A stretch of DNA of 64,000 nt, from positions 62,001 to 126,000 of the forward strand of contig NZ_JAMFMB010000008.1 of the NCBI RefSeq assembly GCF_023502395.1. The letters run 5' to 3'. The notes below the pieces were generated by a model that worked only from the letters and a program-made list of their open reading frames with translations, made no database searches and was not told the DNA's origin. Source of the DNA: Ruegeria spongiae. Its GTDB lineage: Bacteria > Pseudomonadota > Alphaproteobacteria > Rhodobacterales > Rhodobacteraceae. The translations under genes were made by a program, and so were the position numbers. Positions 45,496-53,927 of this stretch are shown here, in pieces; the stretch's first letter is position 1, and each line of letters opens with the position of its first letter.

Positions 45496-46656
45496 ATGCA
45501 GTTTGGCCTGAGTGACGAGCAGGAAATGATCGTCTCGACCGTCCGCAGCTTTGTGGAAAACGAGATTTACCCGCATGAGGCCGAGGTCGAACGCACCGGA
45601 CAGGTGCCCCACGCGCTCGGCGAGGCGATCAAGCAGAAAGTCATCGATCTGGGCTTTTACGCCTGCAATTTCCCCGAAGAGGTCGGCGGTGCCGGGCTGA
45701 GTCATCTGGATTTCACGCTGGTGGAACGCGAGCTGGGCCGCGGGTCGATGGCGCTGACGCATTTCTTTGGCCGCCCGCAGAACATCCTGATGGCCTGCAA
45801 CAGTGAACAGCGCGACCGCTACCTGCTGCCCGCCGTGCGGGGCGAGCGGATGGATGCGCTTGCCATGACCGAACCCGATGCAGGATCGGATGTGCGCGGC
45901 ATGAAATGTCAGGCGCAGCGCGATGGTGGTGACTGGGTGATCAACGGCTCGAAACACTTCATCTCGGGGGCGGAGCACGCCGATTTCTTCATCGTCTTCA
46001 TCGCCACCGGGGTGGATGAGACTCCCAAAGGGCCAAAAAAACGGATCACCACATTCCTTGTGGATCGTGGCACGCCTGGGTTCGAGGTGCGCGAGGGGTA
46101 TAACTCTGTCAGCCACAAGGGCTACAAGAACTACATCCTCTATTTCGACAATTGCCGACTGCCGGACGCGCAGGTTTTGGGCGAGGTCGATGGTGGCTTT
46201 GCGGTGATGAATAAGTGGCTCTACGCAACGCGATTGACGGTTGCGGCCTTCAGCGTGGGACGGGCGCGGCGCTGTTTCGATTATGCGCTGAACTATGCCG
46301 CCGAGCGCAAGCAGTTCGGCCAACCCATCGGCAAGTTTCAGGGCGTGGGTTTCCAGATCGCCGACATGATCACCGAAATTGACGCGGCGGACTGGCTGAC
46401 GCTGGCCGCCGCCTGGCGGCTGGATCAGGACCTGCCCTCGAACCGAGAGATCGCCTCGGCCAAGCTTTACGCCTCGGAAGCGCTGGCGCGGGTGACCGAC
46501 ACGACATTGCAGATCTTCGGTGGCATGGGATTGATGGATGATTTCCCGATCGAACGGTTCTGGCGCGATGCGCGGGTCGAGCGGATCTGGGATGGTACCT
46601 CGGAAATTCAACGCCACATTATCAGCCGCGATCTGTTGCGGCCTCTGGGGGCATAA
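45496..46656 (+). CDS. Acyl-CoA dehydrogenase, possible gamma-butyrobetainyl-CoA dehydrogenase
   Basis: A 386-residue flavoenzyme with ACAD blocks ALAMTEPDAGSDVRG (121-135) and QIFGGMGLMDDFPIERFWRD. The segment where most ACADs keep their catalytic glutamate (xEGT) reads WDGTSEIQ, with D366 in its place. ATG 45496 follows GGAGCG by five bases. It is first in an operon with an Rdx protein, a CoA synthetase and a CaiD-like hydratase, so oxidation of gamma-butyrobetainyl-CoA to crotonobetainyl-CoA is the favoured guess. Confidence 0.87.
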   Translation: MQFGLSDEQEMIVSTVRSFVENEIYPHEAEVERTGQVPHALGEAIKQKVIDLGFYACNFPEEVGGAGLSHLDFTLVERELGRGSMALTHFFGRPQNILMACNSEQRDRYLLPAVRGERMDALAMTEPDAGSDVRGMKCQAQRDGGDWVINGSKHFISGAEHADFFIVFIATGVDETPKGPKKRITTFLVDRGTPGFEVREGYNSVSHKGYKNYILYFDNCRLPDAQVLGEVDGGFAVMNKWLYATRLTVAAFSVGRARRCFDYALNYAAERKQFGQPIGKFQGVGFQIADMITEIDAADWLTLAAAWRLDQDLPSNREIASAKLYASEALARVTDTTLQIFGGMGLMDDFPIERFWRDARVERIWDGTSEIQRHIISRDLLRPLGA

Positions 46657-46937
46657 TGGCCAAACCAAACATCCGCATCACCTATTGCACCGGCTGCAAC
46701 TGGATGCTGCGCGCGTCCTGGATGGCGCAGGAACTGCTCTCGACTTTCGGTGATGATCTGGGTTCGGTCACGCTGATCCCCGACGCCTCGGGCGGTGCGT
46801 TCGAGATCAGCGTCGATGACCACCTGCTGTGGAAGCGCAAGCGCGATGGCGGCTTCCCGGATGCGCGCGAGCTTAAGTCTCGCCTGCGCGACAGGATCGC
46901 ACCCGAGCGCGATCTGGGTCACCTCGACAGGACCTAG
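46656..46937 (+). CDS. SelW/SelT/SelH-family (Rdx) thioredoxin-fold protein
   Basis: A 93-residue Rdx protein with C11-x-x-C14 in YCTGCNW, the cysteine version of the selenoprotein W CxxU motif, and the GGAFEISVDDHLLWKRKRDG core. It overlaps the acyl-CoA dehydrogenase stop by one base (TAATG) and precedes the CoA synthetase by eight bases. Bacterial Rdx proteins are poorly characterised; redox maintenance of the neighbouring enzymes is possible. Confidence 0.88.
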   Translation: MAKPNIRITYCTGCNWMLRASWMAQELLSTFGDDLGSVTLIPDASGGAFEISVDDHLLWKRKRDGGFPDARELKSRLRDRIAPERDLGHLDRT

Positions 46938-46945
46938 AGGCGGAG

Positions 46946-48976
46946 ATGGTGCGCGACCTGTCCCGTTTGCTCAACCCGTCCTCGATTGCGGTGATCGGCG
47001 GCGGTGCGTGGTGCGCGTCGATCGTCGAGGCTGCCCGCCGGATCGGTTTCGAGGGCGATGTCTTTCCCGTGCATCCTTCGGGCAAAGAGATTGCGGGGTT
47101 GCCCTCCTATCGCCGGATTGAAGACTATCCTGGCCCGATTGATGCGGCCTTTGTGGGTGTCAATCGCCACGCGACGATCGACATCGTGAGTGCGCTCAAC
47201 GCGCGCGGTGCGGGGGGTGCCATCTGTTTCGCATCCGGCTTTACCGAAGCGGTGGCGGAAGATCGGTCGGGTTCCGACCTGCAATCCGCGCTGGTCAAGG
47301 CTGCGGGAGGCATGCCGATCCTCGGGCCGAATTGCTATGGCTTCGTCAACGCGCTGGATCGTGTGGCCATTTGGCCCGACCAGCACGGGATGCAGCCGGT
47401 GGATCGGGGCGTCGCGATCCTGACCCAAAGTTCGAACATCGCGATCAACCTGACCATGCAGAAACGCGGGTTGCCGCTGGCTTATATGGTCACGGCGGGC
47501 AATCAGGCGCAGACCGGATTGGCCGAGATGGCCACGGCGTTGCTGGAAGACGACCGGGTGACCGCGCTGGGCCTGCATATCGAAGGTTTCGGTGATCTGC
47601 GCGGGTTCGAGGCGATGGCCGCACGCGCGGTGGAATTGGGCAAACCCGTTGTGGCGCTCAAGGTTGGAAAGTCGGCGCAGGCGCGTGCCGCGACGGTGTC
47701 CCACACAGCGTCGCTGGCAGGTGGTGATGCGGGGGCGGCGGCTTTGCTGGCGCGTCTTGGTATCCCGCGCCTGAACTCTCTGCCCGAGTTTCTGGAAACG
47801 TTGAAGCTGCTGCACGTGACCGGCTGGCTGCCCTCTAATACCATCGCGACCATCAGTTGCTCGGGGGGCGAGGCGAGCCTTGCCGCTGACAGTGCGCTTG
47901 GCCGCGATCTGGTGTTCCCGCCGCTCAACGACCGTCAGCGCTGCGATCTACGGGCCGCGCTTGGGCCAATGGTGGCGCTGGCCAATCCGCTGGATTATCA
48001 CACCTATGTCTGGCGCGACGTCCCGGCAATGACGGCAGCCTTTGCGGCGATGCTGGACCCCGGTCTGGCGATGACGCTGCTGGTCGTGGACTTCCCTCGC
48101 GATGATCGCTGCTCGGCTCGGGACTGGGACTGTGCCATCGAGGCGGTGATCGGCGCGCAGGGTCGGAGCGGCCTGCCGATTGCCATGGTGGCGACCCTGC
48201 CCGAGCTGATGCCCGAGGAGGTTGCCGAACGCCTGAGAGCGCATGAAATCGTCGCGTTTCACGGGTTGGATGAGGCGCTCGCCGCGTGCGAGGCTGCCAG
48301 CCGTCCGCGCCCGACAAAACCTGCGCCTATCCTGCTGCCCGGCCCGGCGCGGGACGTGGTCCTGATCCCCGAAGCCGAGGCCAAGCATCGGCTGGCACAG
48401 CACGGGTTGCGCGTGCCGGGATCAGAACGCTGTGATAGTGCGGCCGCCACAATACTAGCCGCAGAACGCATTGGCTTTCCGGTAGTTCTGAAGGGCGAAG
48501 GCGTGGCGCATAAGACCGAAGCGGGCGCCGTGGCACTGAACCTCGGAGCCCCCGATGCGGTTGCAGAAACCGCAGCCCAGATGCCCGCCACGCGCTTTCT
48601 GGTCGAGGAAATGATCACCGGAGGCGTTGCCGAACTGCTGGTTGGTGTGCTGCGCGACCCGGCGCATGGCTTTGTCCTGACGCTGGCGGCGGGCGGTGTG
48701 CTGACCGAGCTGCTGCAAGACAGCGTGACACTGCTTCTGCCTGCAAGTGACGACATGATTGTGGCAGCGCTGGACAGGTTGTGCATCAGCCAGGTGATCG
48801 CAGGCTATCGCGGGCAGGCAGGTGCTGATAAACAGGCTCTGATACAGGCAATTCACGCGATTTGTGAGTATGTCGAGTGCCACCAGAATGATCTGGAAGA
48901 GATCGAGGTCAATCCGTTGATCTGCACGCCGGACGATGCAGTAGCGGCGGATATTTTGCTGCGGCAGAAGGAGTGA
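46946..48976 (+). CDS. NDP-forming acyl-CoA synthetase (acetate-CoA ligase family)
   Basis: A 676-residue fused ligase. Order: CoA-binding Rossmann domain (about 5-130), two succinyl-CoA-synthetase-like domains with phosphohistidine H253 in VSHTASLAG, and a C-terminal ATP-grasp domain (about 460-676, VVLKGEGVAHKTEAGAVAL, quoted in part). It makes an acyl-CoA from a free acid with ATP giving ADP. In this operon a betaine acid (gamma-butyrobetaine or carnitine) is the likely substrate, in place of the CaiC ligase or CaiB transferase used in enterobacteria. Confidence 0.88.
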   Translation: MVRDLSRLLNPSSIAVIGGGAWCASIVEAARRIGFEGDVFPVHPSGKEIAGLPSYRRIEDYPGPIDAAFVGVNRHATIDIVSALNARGAGGAICFASGFTEAVAEDRSGSDLQSALVKAAGGMPILGPNCYGFVNALDRVAIWPDQHGMQPVDRGVAILTQSSNIAINLTMQKRGLPLAYMVTAGNQAQTGLAEMATALLEDDRVTALGLHIEGFGDLRGFEAMAARAVELGKPVVALKVGKSAQARAATVSHTASLAGGDAGAAALLARLGIPRLNSLPEFLETLKLLHVTGWLPSNTIATISCSGGEASLAADSALGRDLVFPPLNDRQRCDLRAALGPMVALANPLDYHTYVWRDVPAMTAAFAAMLDPGLAMTLLVVDFPRDDRCSARDWDCAIEAVIGAQGRSGLPIAMVATLPELMPEEVAERLRAHEIVAFHGLDEALAACEAASRPRPTKPAPILLPGPARDVVLIPEAEAKHRLAQHGLRVPGSERCDSAAATILAAERIGFPVVLKGEGVAHKTEAGAVALNLGAPDAVAETAAQMPATRFLVEEMITGGVAELLVGVLRDPAHGFVLTLAAGGVLTELLQDSVTLLLPASDDMIVAALDRLCISQVIAGYRGQAGADKQALIQAIHAICEYVECHQNDLEEIEVNPLICTPDDAVAADILLRQKE

Positions 48977-48979
48977 AGG

Positions 48980-49765
48980 ATGAGTGATACACCGGTCAAA
49001 ACACAGCGCGATGGCCCTGTTCTCGAGGTTACGCTGGACCGCCCCAAGGCCAATGCGATCGACCTTGCGACCAGCCGGATCATGGGCGAGGTGTTTCGCG
49101 ATTTCCGCGACGACCCCGACCTGCGGGTCGCCATCCTGACCGGCGGCGGTGACAAGTTTTTCTGCCCCGGTTGGGATCTGAAGGCGGCTGCCGATGGCGA
49201 TGCGGTCGATGGCGACTATGGCGTCGGCGGCTTTGGCGGGTTGCAGGAACTGCGCGACATGAACAAGCCGGTGATCGCGGCGGTCAACGGTATTGCCTGC
49301 GGCGGCGGTCTGGAACTGGCGCTGAGCGCCGACATGATACTGGCGGCGGATCACGCCAGCTTTGCCTTGCCCGAAATCCGGTCCGGAACCGTCGCGGATG
49401 CCGCCAGCGTGAAACTGCCCAAGCGCATCCCCTATCACATCGCGATGGAGTTGCTGCTGACCGGGCGTTGGTTCGACGTGGAAGAGGCGCATCGCTGGGG
49501 TCTGGTGAATGAAATCACCGCCGCCGATCAGCTGATGGATCGGGCCCGCGAACTGGCGCAACTGCTCGCCAGTGGCCCGCCGCTGGTTTACGCCGCGATA
49601 AAAGAGATCGTGCGCGATGCCGAAGACGCGAAGTTTCAGGACGCCATGAACCGAATCACCCAGCGGCAGCTACGCAGTGTCGATACGCTTTATGCCTCCG
49701 AAGACCAGATGGAAGGCGCCCGCGCCTTTGCCGAGAAACGCGATCCGGTCTGGAAGGGGCGTTAG
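48980..49765 (+). CDS. caiD: CaiD-like enoyl-CoA hydratase (carnitinyl-CoA dehydratase)
   Basis: A 261-residue crotonase. It resembles E. coli CaiD over its length: LEVTLDRPKANAID, FRDDPDLRVAILTG, GWDLKAA and the terminal FAEKRDPVWKGR. Both catalytic glutamates are kept, E112 (GGGLELA) and E132 (ALPEIRSG). It should interconvert crotonobetainyl-CoA and carnitinyl-CoA. It starts three bases after the CoA-synthetase stop and overlaps the convergent methyltransferase by four bases. Confidence 0.85.
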   Translation: MSDTPVKTQRDGPVLEVTLDRPKANAIDLATSRIMGEVFRDFRDDPDLRVAILTGGGDKFFCPGWDLKAAADGDAVDGDYGVGGFGGLQELRDMNKPVIAAVNGIACGGGLELALSADMILAADHASFALPEIRSGTVADAASVKLPKRIPYHIAMELLLTGRWFDVEEAHRWGLVNEITAADQLMDRARELAQLLASGPPLVYAAIKEIVRDAEDAKFQDAMNRITQRQLRSVDTLYASEDQMEGARAFAEKRDPVWKGR

Positions 49766-50397
49766 GCTTTTTCGAACAATGCGATGAACGCGGTGTCGTC
49801 CTTGTTCTCGCCGGTGGCCAGATCGCCGAAGATGCGAACCTCGACCAGCGAGGGCTGTGCGATCCGTGCGTCCTGCACCAGCGTGTCCAGCTTTTCGGCA
49901 AACCCCTTGGTCGCGAAATGCTTGGCGTTGATCGACAGGGCAAACTGCGCCCCGGGTCGTGCAATGCGCAGCAGTTCGGTCAGGGCCTCGGGCCCCACAT
50001 GCCCATGGGTGAAGGTGCCGGATGAGACGATGCCGGAATAGCTGTTACGCGGCACCGGCACGCCTTCGTTCAGATCGGCCTCGATGGCGTCGCGATAAAC
50101 ATCCTTGCGCATCGCGCGGTTCAGCATCTCGGCGCTGATATCGGTGGCGTCGATCGGTCCGACGCCCATATCGGCCAACACTGCACCACACAGCCCCGTC
50201 CCGGCCCCAACATCCAGAACCGGCCCCTGGCCACCCGCACGACCAAAGGCGCGGGCGGTGTGGATGTGCAACTGGTAATCCTCGTTCAGCGCGAACATCC
50301 GGTCATAATCGTCCGCCCATTCCGCATAGAGCCGCCGCGAATCCTCGGGCGTTTTCAAACTATAGGCGATGTGCAGGTCAGGTGGTTTTGTGGTCAT
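49762..50397 (-). CDS. Class I SAM-dependent methyltransferase
   Basis: A 211-residue Rossmann methyltransferase. Motif I is VLDVGAGTGLCG (60-71), motif II DATDISAEML, and TFTHGHVGPEALTELLRIARPG follows (quoted in part). No specificity features are evident. The ATG at 50397 fits the domain boundary. Divergent from the epimerase gene. Confidence 0.85.
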   Translation of the reverse strand: MTTKPPDLHIAYSLKTPEDSRRLYAEWADDYDRMFALNEDYQLHIHTARAFGRAGGQGPVLDVGAGTGLCGAVLADMGVGPIDATDISAEMLNRAMRKDVYRDAIEADLNEGVPVPRNSYSGIVSSGTFTHGHVGPEALTELLRIARPGAQFALSINAKHFATKGFAEKLDTLVQDARIAQPSLVEVRIFGDLATGENKDDTAFIALFEKA

Positions 50398-50484
50398 ACC
50401 CAATTGAAAAGCCCTTGAGGGATTCGAATCAAGAAAAGATGACAAATACTTGCATCCCGCCCGCCTGCGGATCATCAAGGGCGC

Positions 50485-51360
50485 ATGGCAGGAACTTTGT
50501 TATCTTTCGGGCATGGCTACACGGCGCGGGCGCTGGCGCGGGACCTGTTGCCGCAGGGCTGGGCCGTGACCGGCACCACCCGATCGCAGGACGCGCTTGG
50601 AGACATCGGCGCGCAGGGCGCCACGCCGCTGCTTTGGCCCGGTGCAGAGCCGGATTTCGCGGGCGTTACCCATCTGTTGATCTCGGTGGCACCAAATGCC
50701 GGCGGCGACCCGGTGCTGAACGCGCTGGCGGAAGAGATCGCCGCGCGCGCCGGGCAGTTCGAGTGGGTCGGGTACCTGTCCACAACGGCTGTCTATGGCG
50801 ATCATGGCGGCGACTGGGTGGATGAGACCACACCACCCGCCCCCACCGCCGAGAGGGGCCGGTGGCGGCTGGCCGCCGAACGGCACTGGGCGGCGATACC
50901 GGGCCTGCCGCTGCATATCTTCCGGCTGGCAGGCATTTACGGGCCCGGGCGCGGACCGTTTTCCAAGCTGCGCCGGGGCGGGCTGCGGCGGATCATCAAG
51001 CCGGGGCAGGTGTTTTCGCGCATCCATGTGGACGATATTTCGCAGGTTTTGCAAGCCTCGATGGCGCGCCCCGATCCGGGTGCGGTCTATAACGTCTGCG
51101 ACGACGAACCGGTTCCGCCACAGGACGTGATCGCCTATGCTGCCGAGTTGCAGGGCCTGCCCCTGCCGCCCGCGGTGCCTTTTGATGAGGCCGATCTGAC
51201 CCCCATGGCGCGCAGTTTCTATTCCGAGAACAAGCGGGTGCGAAACACCCGCATAAAGGAGGAGCTGGCGGTGAAGCTGCTCTATCCGAACTACAGGTCG
51301 GGGCTGAAAGCTCTGGCGATCACCAGGTATTCTGTCCCGGCATCTGGTGGATCGGATTGA
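50485..51360 (+). CDS. NAD(P)-dependent epimerase/dehydratase (YeeZ-like), C-terminus altered
   Basis: A 291-residue extended SDR. The nucleotide site is degenerate (SFGHGYTARALARDL), with STTAVYGDHGG and FRLAGIYGPGRGPF matching the YeeZ/YbjT-like group. The last dozen codons (51322 onward) lie in sequence that, read on the other strand, is the end of an IS481-type transposase, so the original C-terminus has been replaced by a short foreign tail. The core domain is intact and the enzyme may still work. Confidence 0.82.
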   Translation: MAGTLLSFGHGYTARALARDLLPQGWAVTGTTRSQDALGDIGAQGATPLLWPGAEPDFAGVTHLLISVAPNAGGDPVLNALAEEIAARAGQFEWVGYLSTTAVYGDHGGDWVDETTPPAPTAERGRWRLAAERHWAAIPGLPLHIFRLAGIYGPGRGPFSKLRRGGLRRIIKPGQVFSRIHVDDISQVLQASMARPDPGAVYNVCDDEPVPPQDVIAYAAELQGLPLPPAVPFDEADLTPMARSFYSENKRVRNTRIKEELAVKLLYPNYRSGLKALAITRYSVPASGGSD

Positions 51361-51800
51361 CACTGAATCGGCCCGATCCTGAAACCCAGATATTGCAGTT
51401 GTATTCGCAGGGTGCGAGACTGCTGAGGGTCTTGAGACGGCAAGCGAGGTTGACGGCGACCAGGAAGCCCGAGAGATGGCTGCGCTGTTGATCGTGGCTG
51501 TCGTAGTGATGCCGCTTTACGGTTTCGCCCTTGATCGCGCGGTTCATGCGCTCGACCTGGCCGTAATTGCAGGGTGATCCACTGGATCAAATCCTGATCC
51601 ATCAAACGTCGCAGGTGGTTGGGTTTTGTCGGCCGATGCCCGATCCCGTTAACCTCGCAGATCATGTCGAAGCGCGCTGGTCGAGAATAGGTCGTCATTT
51701 GGATTCGCGGCTGATCTGCGAATTGTATGCCGTTATCCGTCAGGATCGTGTGGATGCGATGGGGGACCGCTTCGAGGAAAAGCCCAGCTGTTTGGTAGCA
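51320..51800 (-). pseudogene. IS481-family transposase remnant
   Basis: Minus-strand sequence encodes the C-terminal rve/DDE part of an IS481-type transposase: TILTDNGIQFAD (51757-51720 region), FDMICEVNGIGHRPTKPNH, then, in another frame after about 51570, QVERMNRAIKGETVKRHHYD and IHQMPGQNTW to the stop at 51320. The break lies between TKPNH and the usual WTNGQVERMN. The N-terminal half is missing, so the element is dead. Confidence 0.82.
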
Positions 51801-51889
51801 TCTCGGCCAGATCCGTATTACCGCCGAGGAAAGGGGCGCCGCAAAATCATGTTATCGGGCAAGATGGCTTGCTCCACCGGATATCTGTT

Positions 51890-52244
51890 TGGAGTTGATG
51901 TGCGAGCTGCCACGAGACGGAAGAGCATTTCGGACACCAGCGGGGAACCCTTGCCGCTTGTGCGCGAACCGGGGAGGGTAAATGGCAAAGGATTTTACCA
52001 GGGTGGGGGAGGTAGCAAGTTTGGGGCCTGAGGTGACCCCCCATATTCTGCGCCATACATTCACCACGGTGTTTCTGGCCCAGACCAGTAAACGAGAAGG
52101 CGCTTCGCGAAATGGGTGGATGGCCAAACAAACATGGTCTTTCACTATGCCAAATTGGCTCCGCCAGAGCTTGGCCAGTGGGTGTTAGCTATGGGGTGGG
52201 AATTTGGCTTAAAATTGCACGATCTACCTGATGTGCTGAGCTAA
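51890..52244 (+). pseudogene. Tyrosine recombinase (phage-type integrase) remnant
   Basis: Plus-strand fragments of an integrase catalytic domain. VTPHILRHTFTTVFLA, with the HxxR box, begins near 52033. After a frame change the tail MVFHYAKLAPPELGQWV carries what looks like the nucleophilic tyrosine (near 52145) and ends at TAA 52242-52244. The segment between, which should hold the second histidine, is damaged. It ends about 30 bases from a tRNA fragment, the usual address of an integrase gene. Confidence 0.72.
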
Positions 52245-52277
52245 CTTGATTGAATTATTTAGATTTTTTAGGCTTCG

Positions 52278-52323
52278 CGCGCCCTTAACAGGGGAGCGCA
52301 TTCGACCACTTGGCCACGCCTCC
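52278..52323 (-). pseudogene. 5' fragment of a tRNA-Ser-like gene
   Basis: Minus strand from 52323: GGAGGCG acceptor strand, TGGCCGAGTGGTCGAA D-arm and CTCCCCTGTTAAGGG anticodon arm, matching the 5' half of tRNA-Ser(GCU). The anticodon triplet is GTT (52289-52287) rather than GCT. Variable arm, T-arm and 3' acceptor strand are missing; an AT-rich sequence follows. It cannot be functional and is probably half of an old attachment site or a tRNA broken by deletion. Confidence 0.65.
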
Positions 52324-52532
52324 TCCGACGCGGCATATCCGTGCAAACAACGGAAATAAAAGGCCAATTCCGCCAAGGGCGCAATTTTTTGCGCGACTGT
52401 GCGAACACCTTGAAATAGAAAAGAATAGCACCGACTTCCCCCAATATTTGAGGGAAGTTCTCTGCTTGCTGCTGCCCGCGAATGGTCAGGTGGGCATCGG
52501 GATCGCGCCTTTCGCCTGCCGCCGCGCTCTGT
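52324..52532. other. Intergenic stretch after the nhaD-type gene
   Basis: About 210 bases between the tRNA fragment and the antiporter stop codon. Lower in GC than the surroundings; I see no gene, terminator or repeat in it. Confidence 0.4.
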
Positions 52533-53897
52533 TCAGAAATAACGCAGCCAGATATAGACGTTGGCGATCATCAGCGTCAGGATCATGATCGGAAAGGCGA
52601 TCTTGATGAAGGCGATGAAGCCGATCGGCTGCTTGGCCTTTTCCGCAAAGGCGGCCACGGTCAGGTTGGCGCTTGCGCCCAGCAGCGTGCCATTGCCGCC
52701 CAGGCAGGCCCCCAGCGCCAGTGACCACCAGAGCGGCTCGATCGCGTCGGGACCGCCGAAGGTATCGGCGGTGGATTCGATCAGCGGGATCATGGTGGCG
52801 ACGAAGGGGATGTTATCCAGAATGGCAGACAGGATGCCCGACGCCCAGAAGATGAAGAACGCCGTCCACATCATGTCGCCTTGGGTCAGTTCCAGCACTT
52901 TCTGACCAAAAAACTCAAGCAGTCCGACATGTTCGACGCCAGCAACGATCACAAAGAGCCCGCCAAAGAAGAAGATGGTGACCCATTCCACCTCGCCAAA
53001 GATATGGTGCACCGATTCCGACTGCGCCTCGCTGCTCTGATGGCCGTATGCCAGCAACATCAGCAAACCGGCCCCGGCCAGCGCCGATGTACCCGGCTGG
53101 ATGCCATAGCCGTGGCCCAGTGTGAAACCTGCCAGCACCAGTGCCAGCACGCCCAGGGATTTGACCATCAGGGTCGGGTCGGTGATCGCCTCGGATTCGT
53201 TGAAGCCCATGATCCGCGCGCTGGCCGATTTCGGGATGGCGGCCAGTTCCTTACGGTTCATCAGGTAGATGATGCCGGTCAGCACCACCAGACAGATCGC
53301 CGAGATCGGTGCCAGATTCACCACAAACTGGTTGAAGCTGAGCCCGGCGGCCGAACCGATGATGATGTTGGGCGGGTCACCGATCAGCGTCGCGGTGCCG
53401 CCCACATTCGAGGCCAGAATCTCGGCAATGAAAAACGGGAATACGCGGGTTTCCAGCGCCTCGGTGATCAGCAGCGTGATCGGCGCGATCAGCAGCACCG
53501 TGGTCACGTTGTCCAGTAACGCCGAGAACACTGCCGTTATCAATGTCAGCATGATCAATATACCTGTCGGGTTGGCCTTGACGAGTTTCGCCGCTTTGAT
53601 CGCGACAAACTGGAACAGCCCGGATTTGCTGGTGATGCCGACGATCACCATCATGCCGATCAGCAAGGCCAGCGTGTTCGCATCGACGCCCGCGACCGCC
53701 TGTTCCTGGTTCAGAATGCCGAACAGAACCATCAGCGATGCGCCCAGCATTGCCAGAATGGCGCGGTTCACCTTCTCGGTGATCAGCACCGCATAAACGA
53801 GGATCAGAATGCCGGTTGCGATCCAAACCGGATCGATACCCAACAGGTCGGGAACGGAGAATGCTGCCTCTCCGTGTGGCGAAGAATGTTCTGCCAA
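52533..53897 (-). CDS. nhaD: NhaD/ArsB-superfamily ion antiporter
   Basis: A 454-residue membrane protein with eleven to twelve helices. The NhaD-type blocks SALLDNVTTVLLIAPITLLI and SNVGGTATLIGDPPNIIIG are present, with a second-half repeat SAILDNIPFVATMIPLI and GGNGTLLGASANL. These mark a sodium/proton antiporter of the NhaD branch, useful in a marine cell; arsenite or anion carriers of the superfamily are alternatives. The start is TTG at 53897 with GGAA upstream; no better start exists before the first helix. It is 30 bases downstream of the CBS gene. Confidence 0.85.
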   Translation of the reverse strand: MAEHSSPHGEAAFSVPDLLGIDPVWIATGILILVYAVLITEKVNRAILAMLGASLMVLFGILNQEQAVAGVDANTLALLIGMMVIVGITSKSGLFQFVAIKAAKLVKANPTGILIMLTLITAVFSALLDNVTTVLLIAPITLLITEALETRVFPFFIAEILASNVGGTATLIGDPPNIIIGSAAGLSFNQFVVNLAPISAICLVVLTGIIYLMNRKELAAIPKSASARIMGFNESEAITDPTLMVKSLGVLALVLAGFTLGHGYGIQPGTSALAGAGLLMLLAYGHQSSEAQSESVHHIFGEVEWVTIFFFGGLFVIVAGVEHVGLLEFFGQKVLELTQGDMMWTAFFIFWASGILSAILDNIPFVATMIPLIESTADTFGGPDAIEPLWWSLALGACLGGNGTLLGASANLTVAAFAEKAKQPIGFIAFIKIAFPIMILTLMIANVYIWLRYF

Positions 53898-53913
53898 GGA
53901 TTTGGTTCCGGTC

Positions 53914-53927
53914 TTTTTTGGGGGGGG
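53914..53927 (-). repeat. C8A6 homopolymer pair between the CBS and nhaD genes
   Basis: On the minus strand eight C then six A follow the CBS stop codon immediately and end 16 bases before the TTG start of nhaD. Runs of this length are prone to replication or RNA-polymerase slippage. Confidence 0.85.

Noticed and set aside
51567-52031. 154-codon plus-strand frame over the mobile-DNA scar
   Set aside because: Its first half is antisense to the transposase remnant and its second half is only partly in the integrase frame; it is not one gene.
52278-52323. Functional tRNA-Asn (anticodon GTT)
   Set aside because: The arms match tRNA-Ser, the anticodon stem has a mismatch, and the T-arm and 3' acceptor strand are absent.
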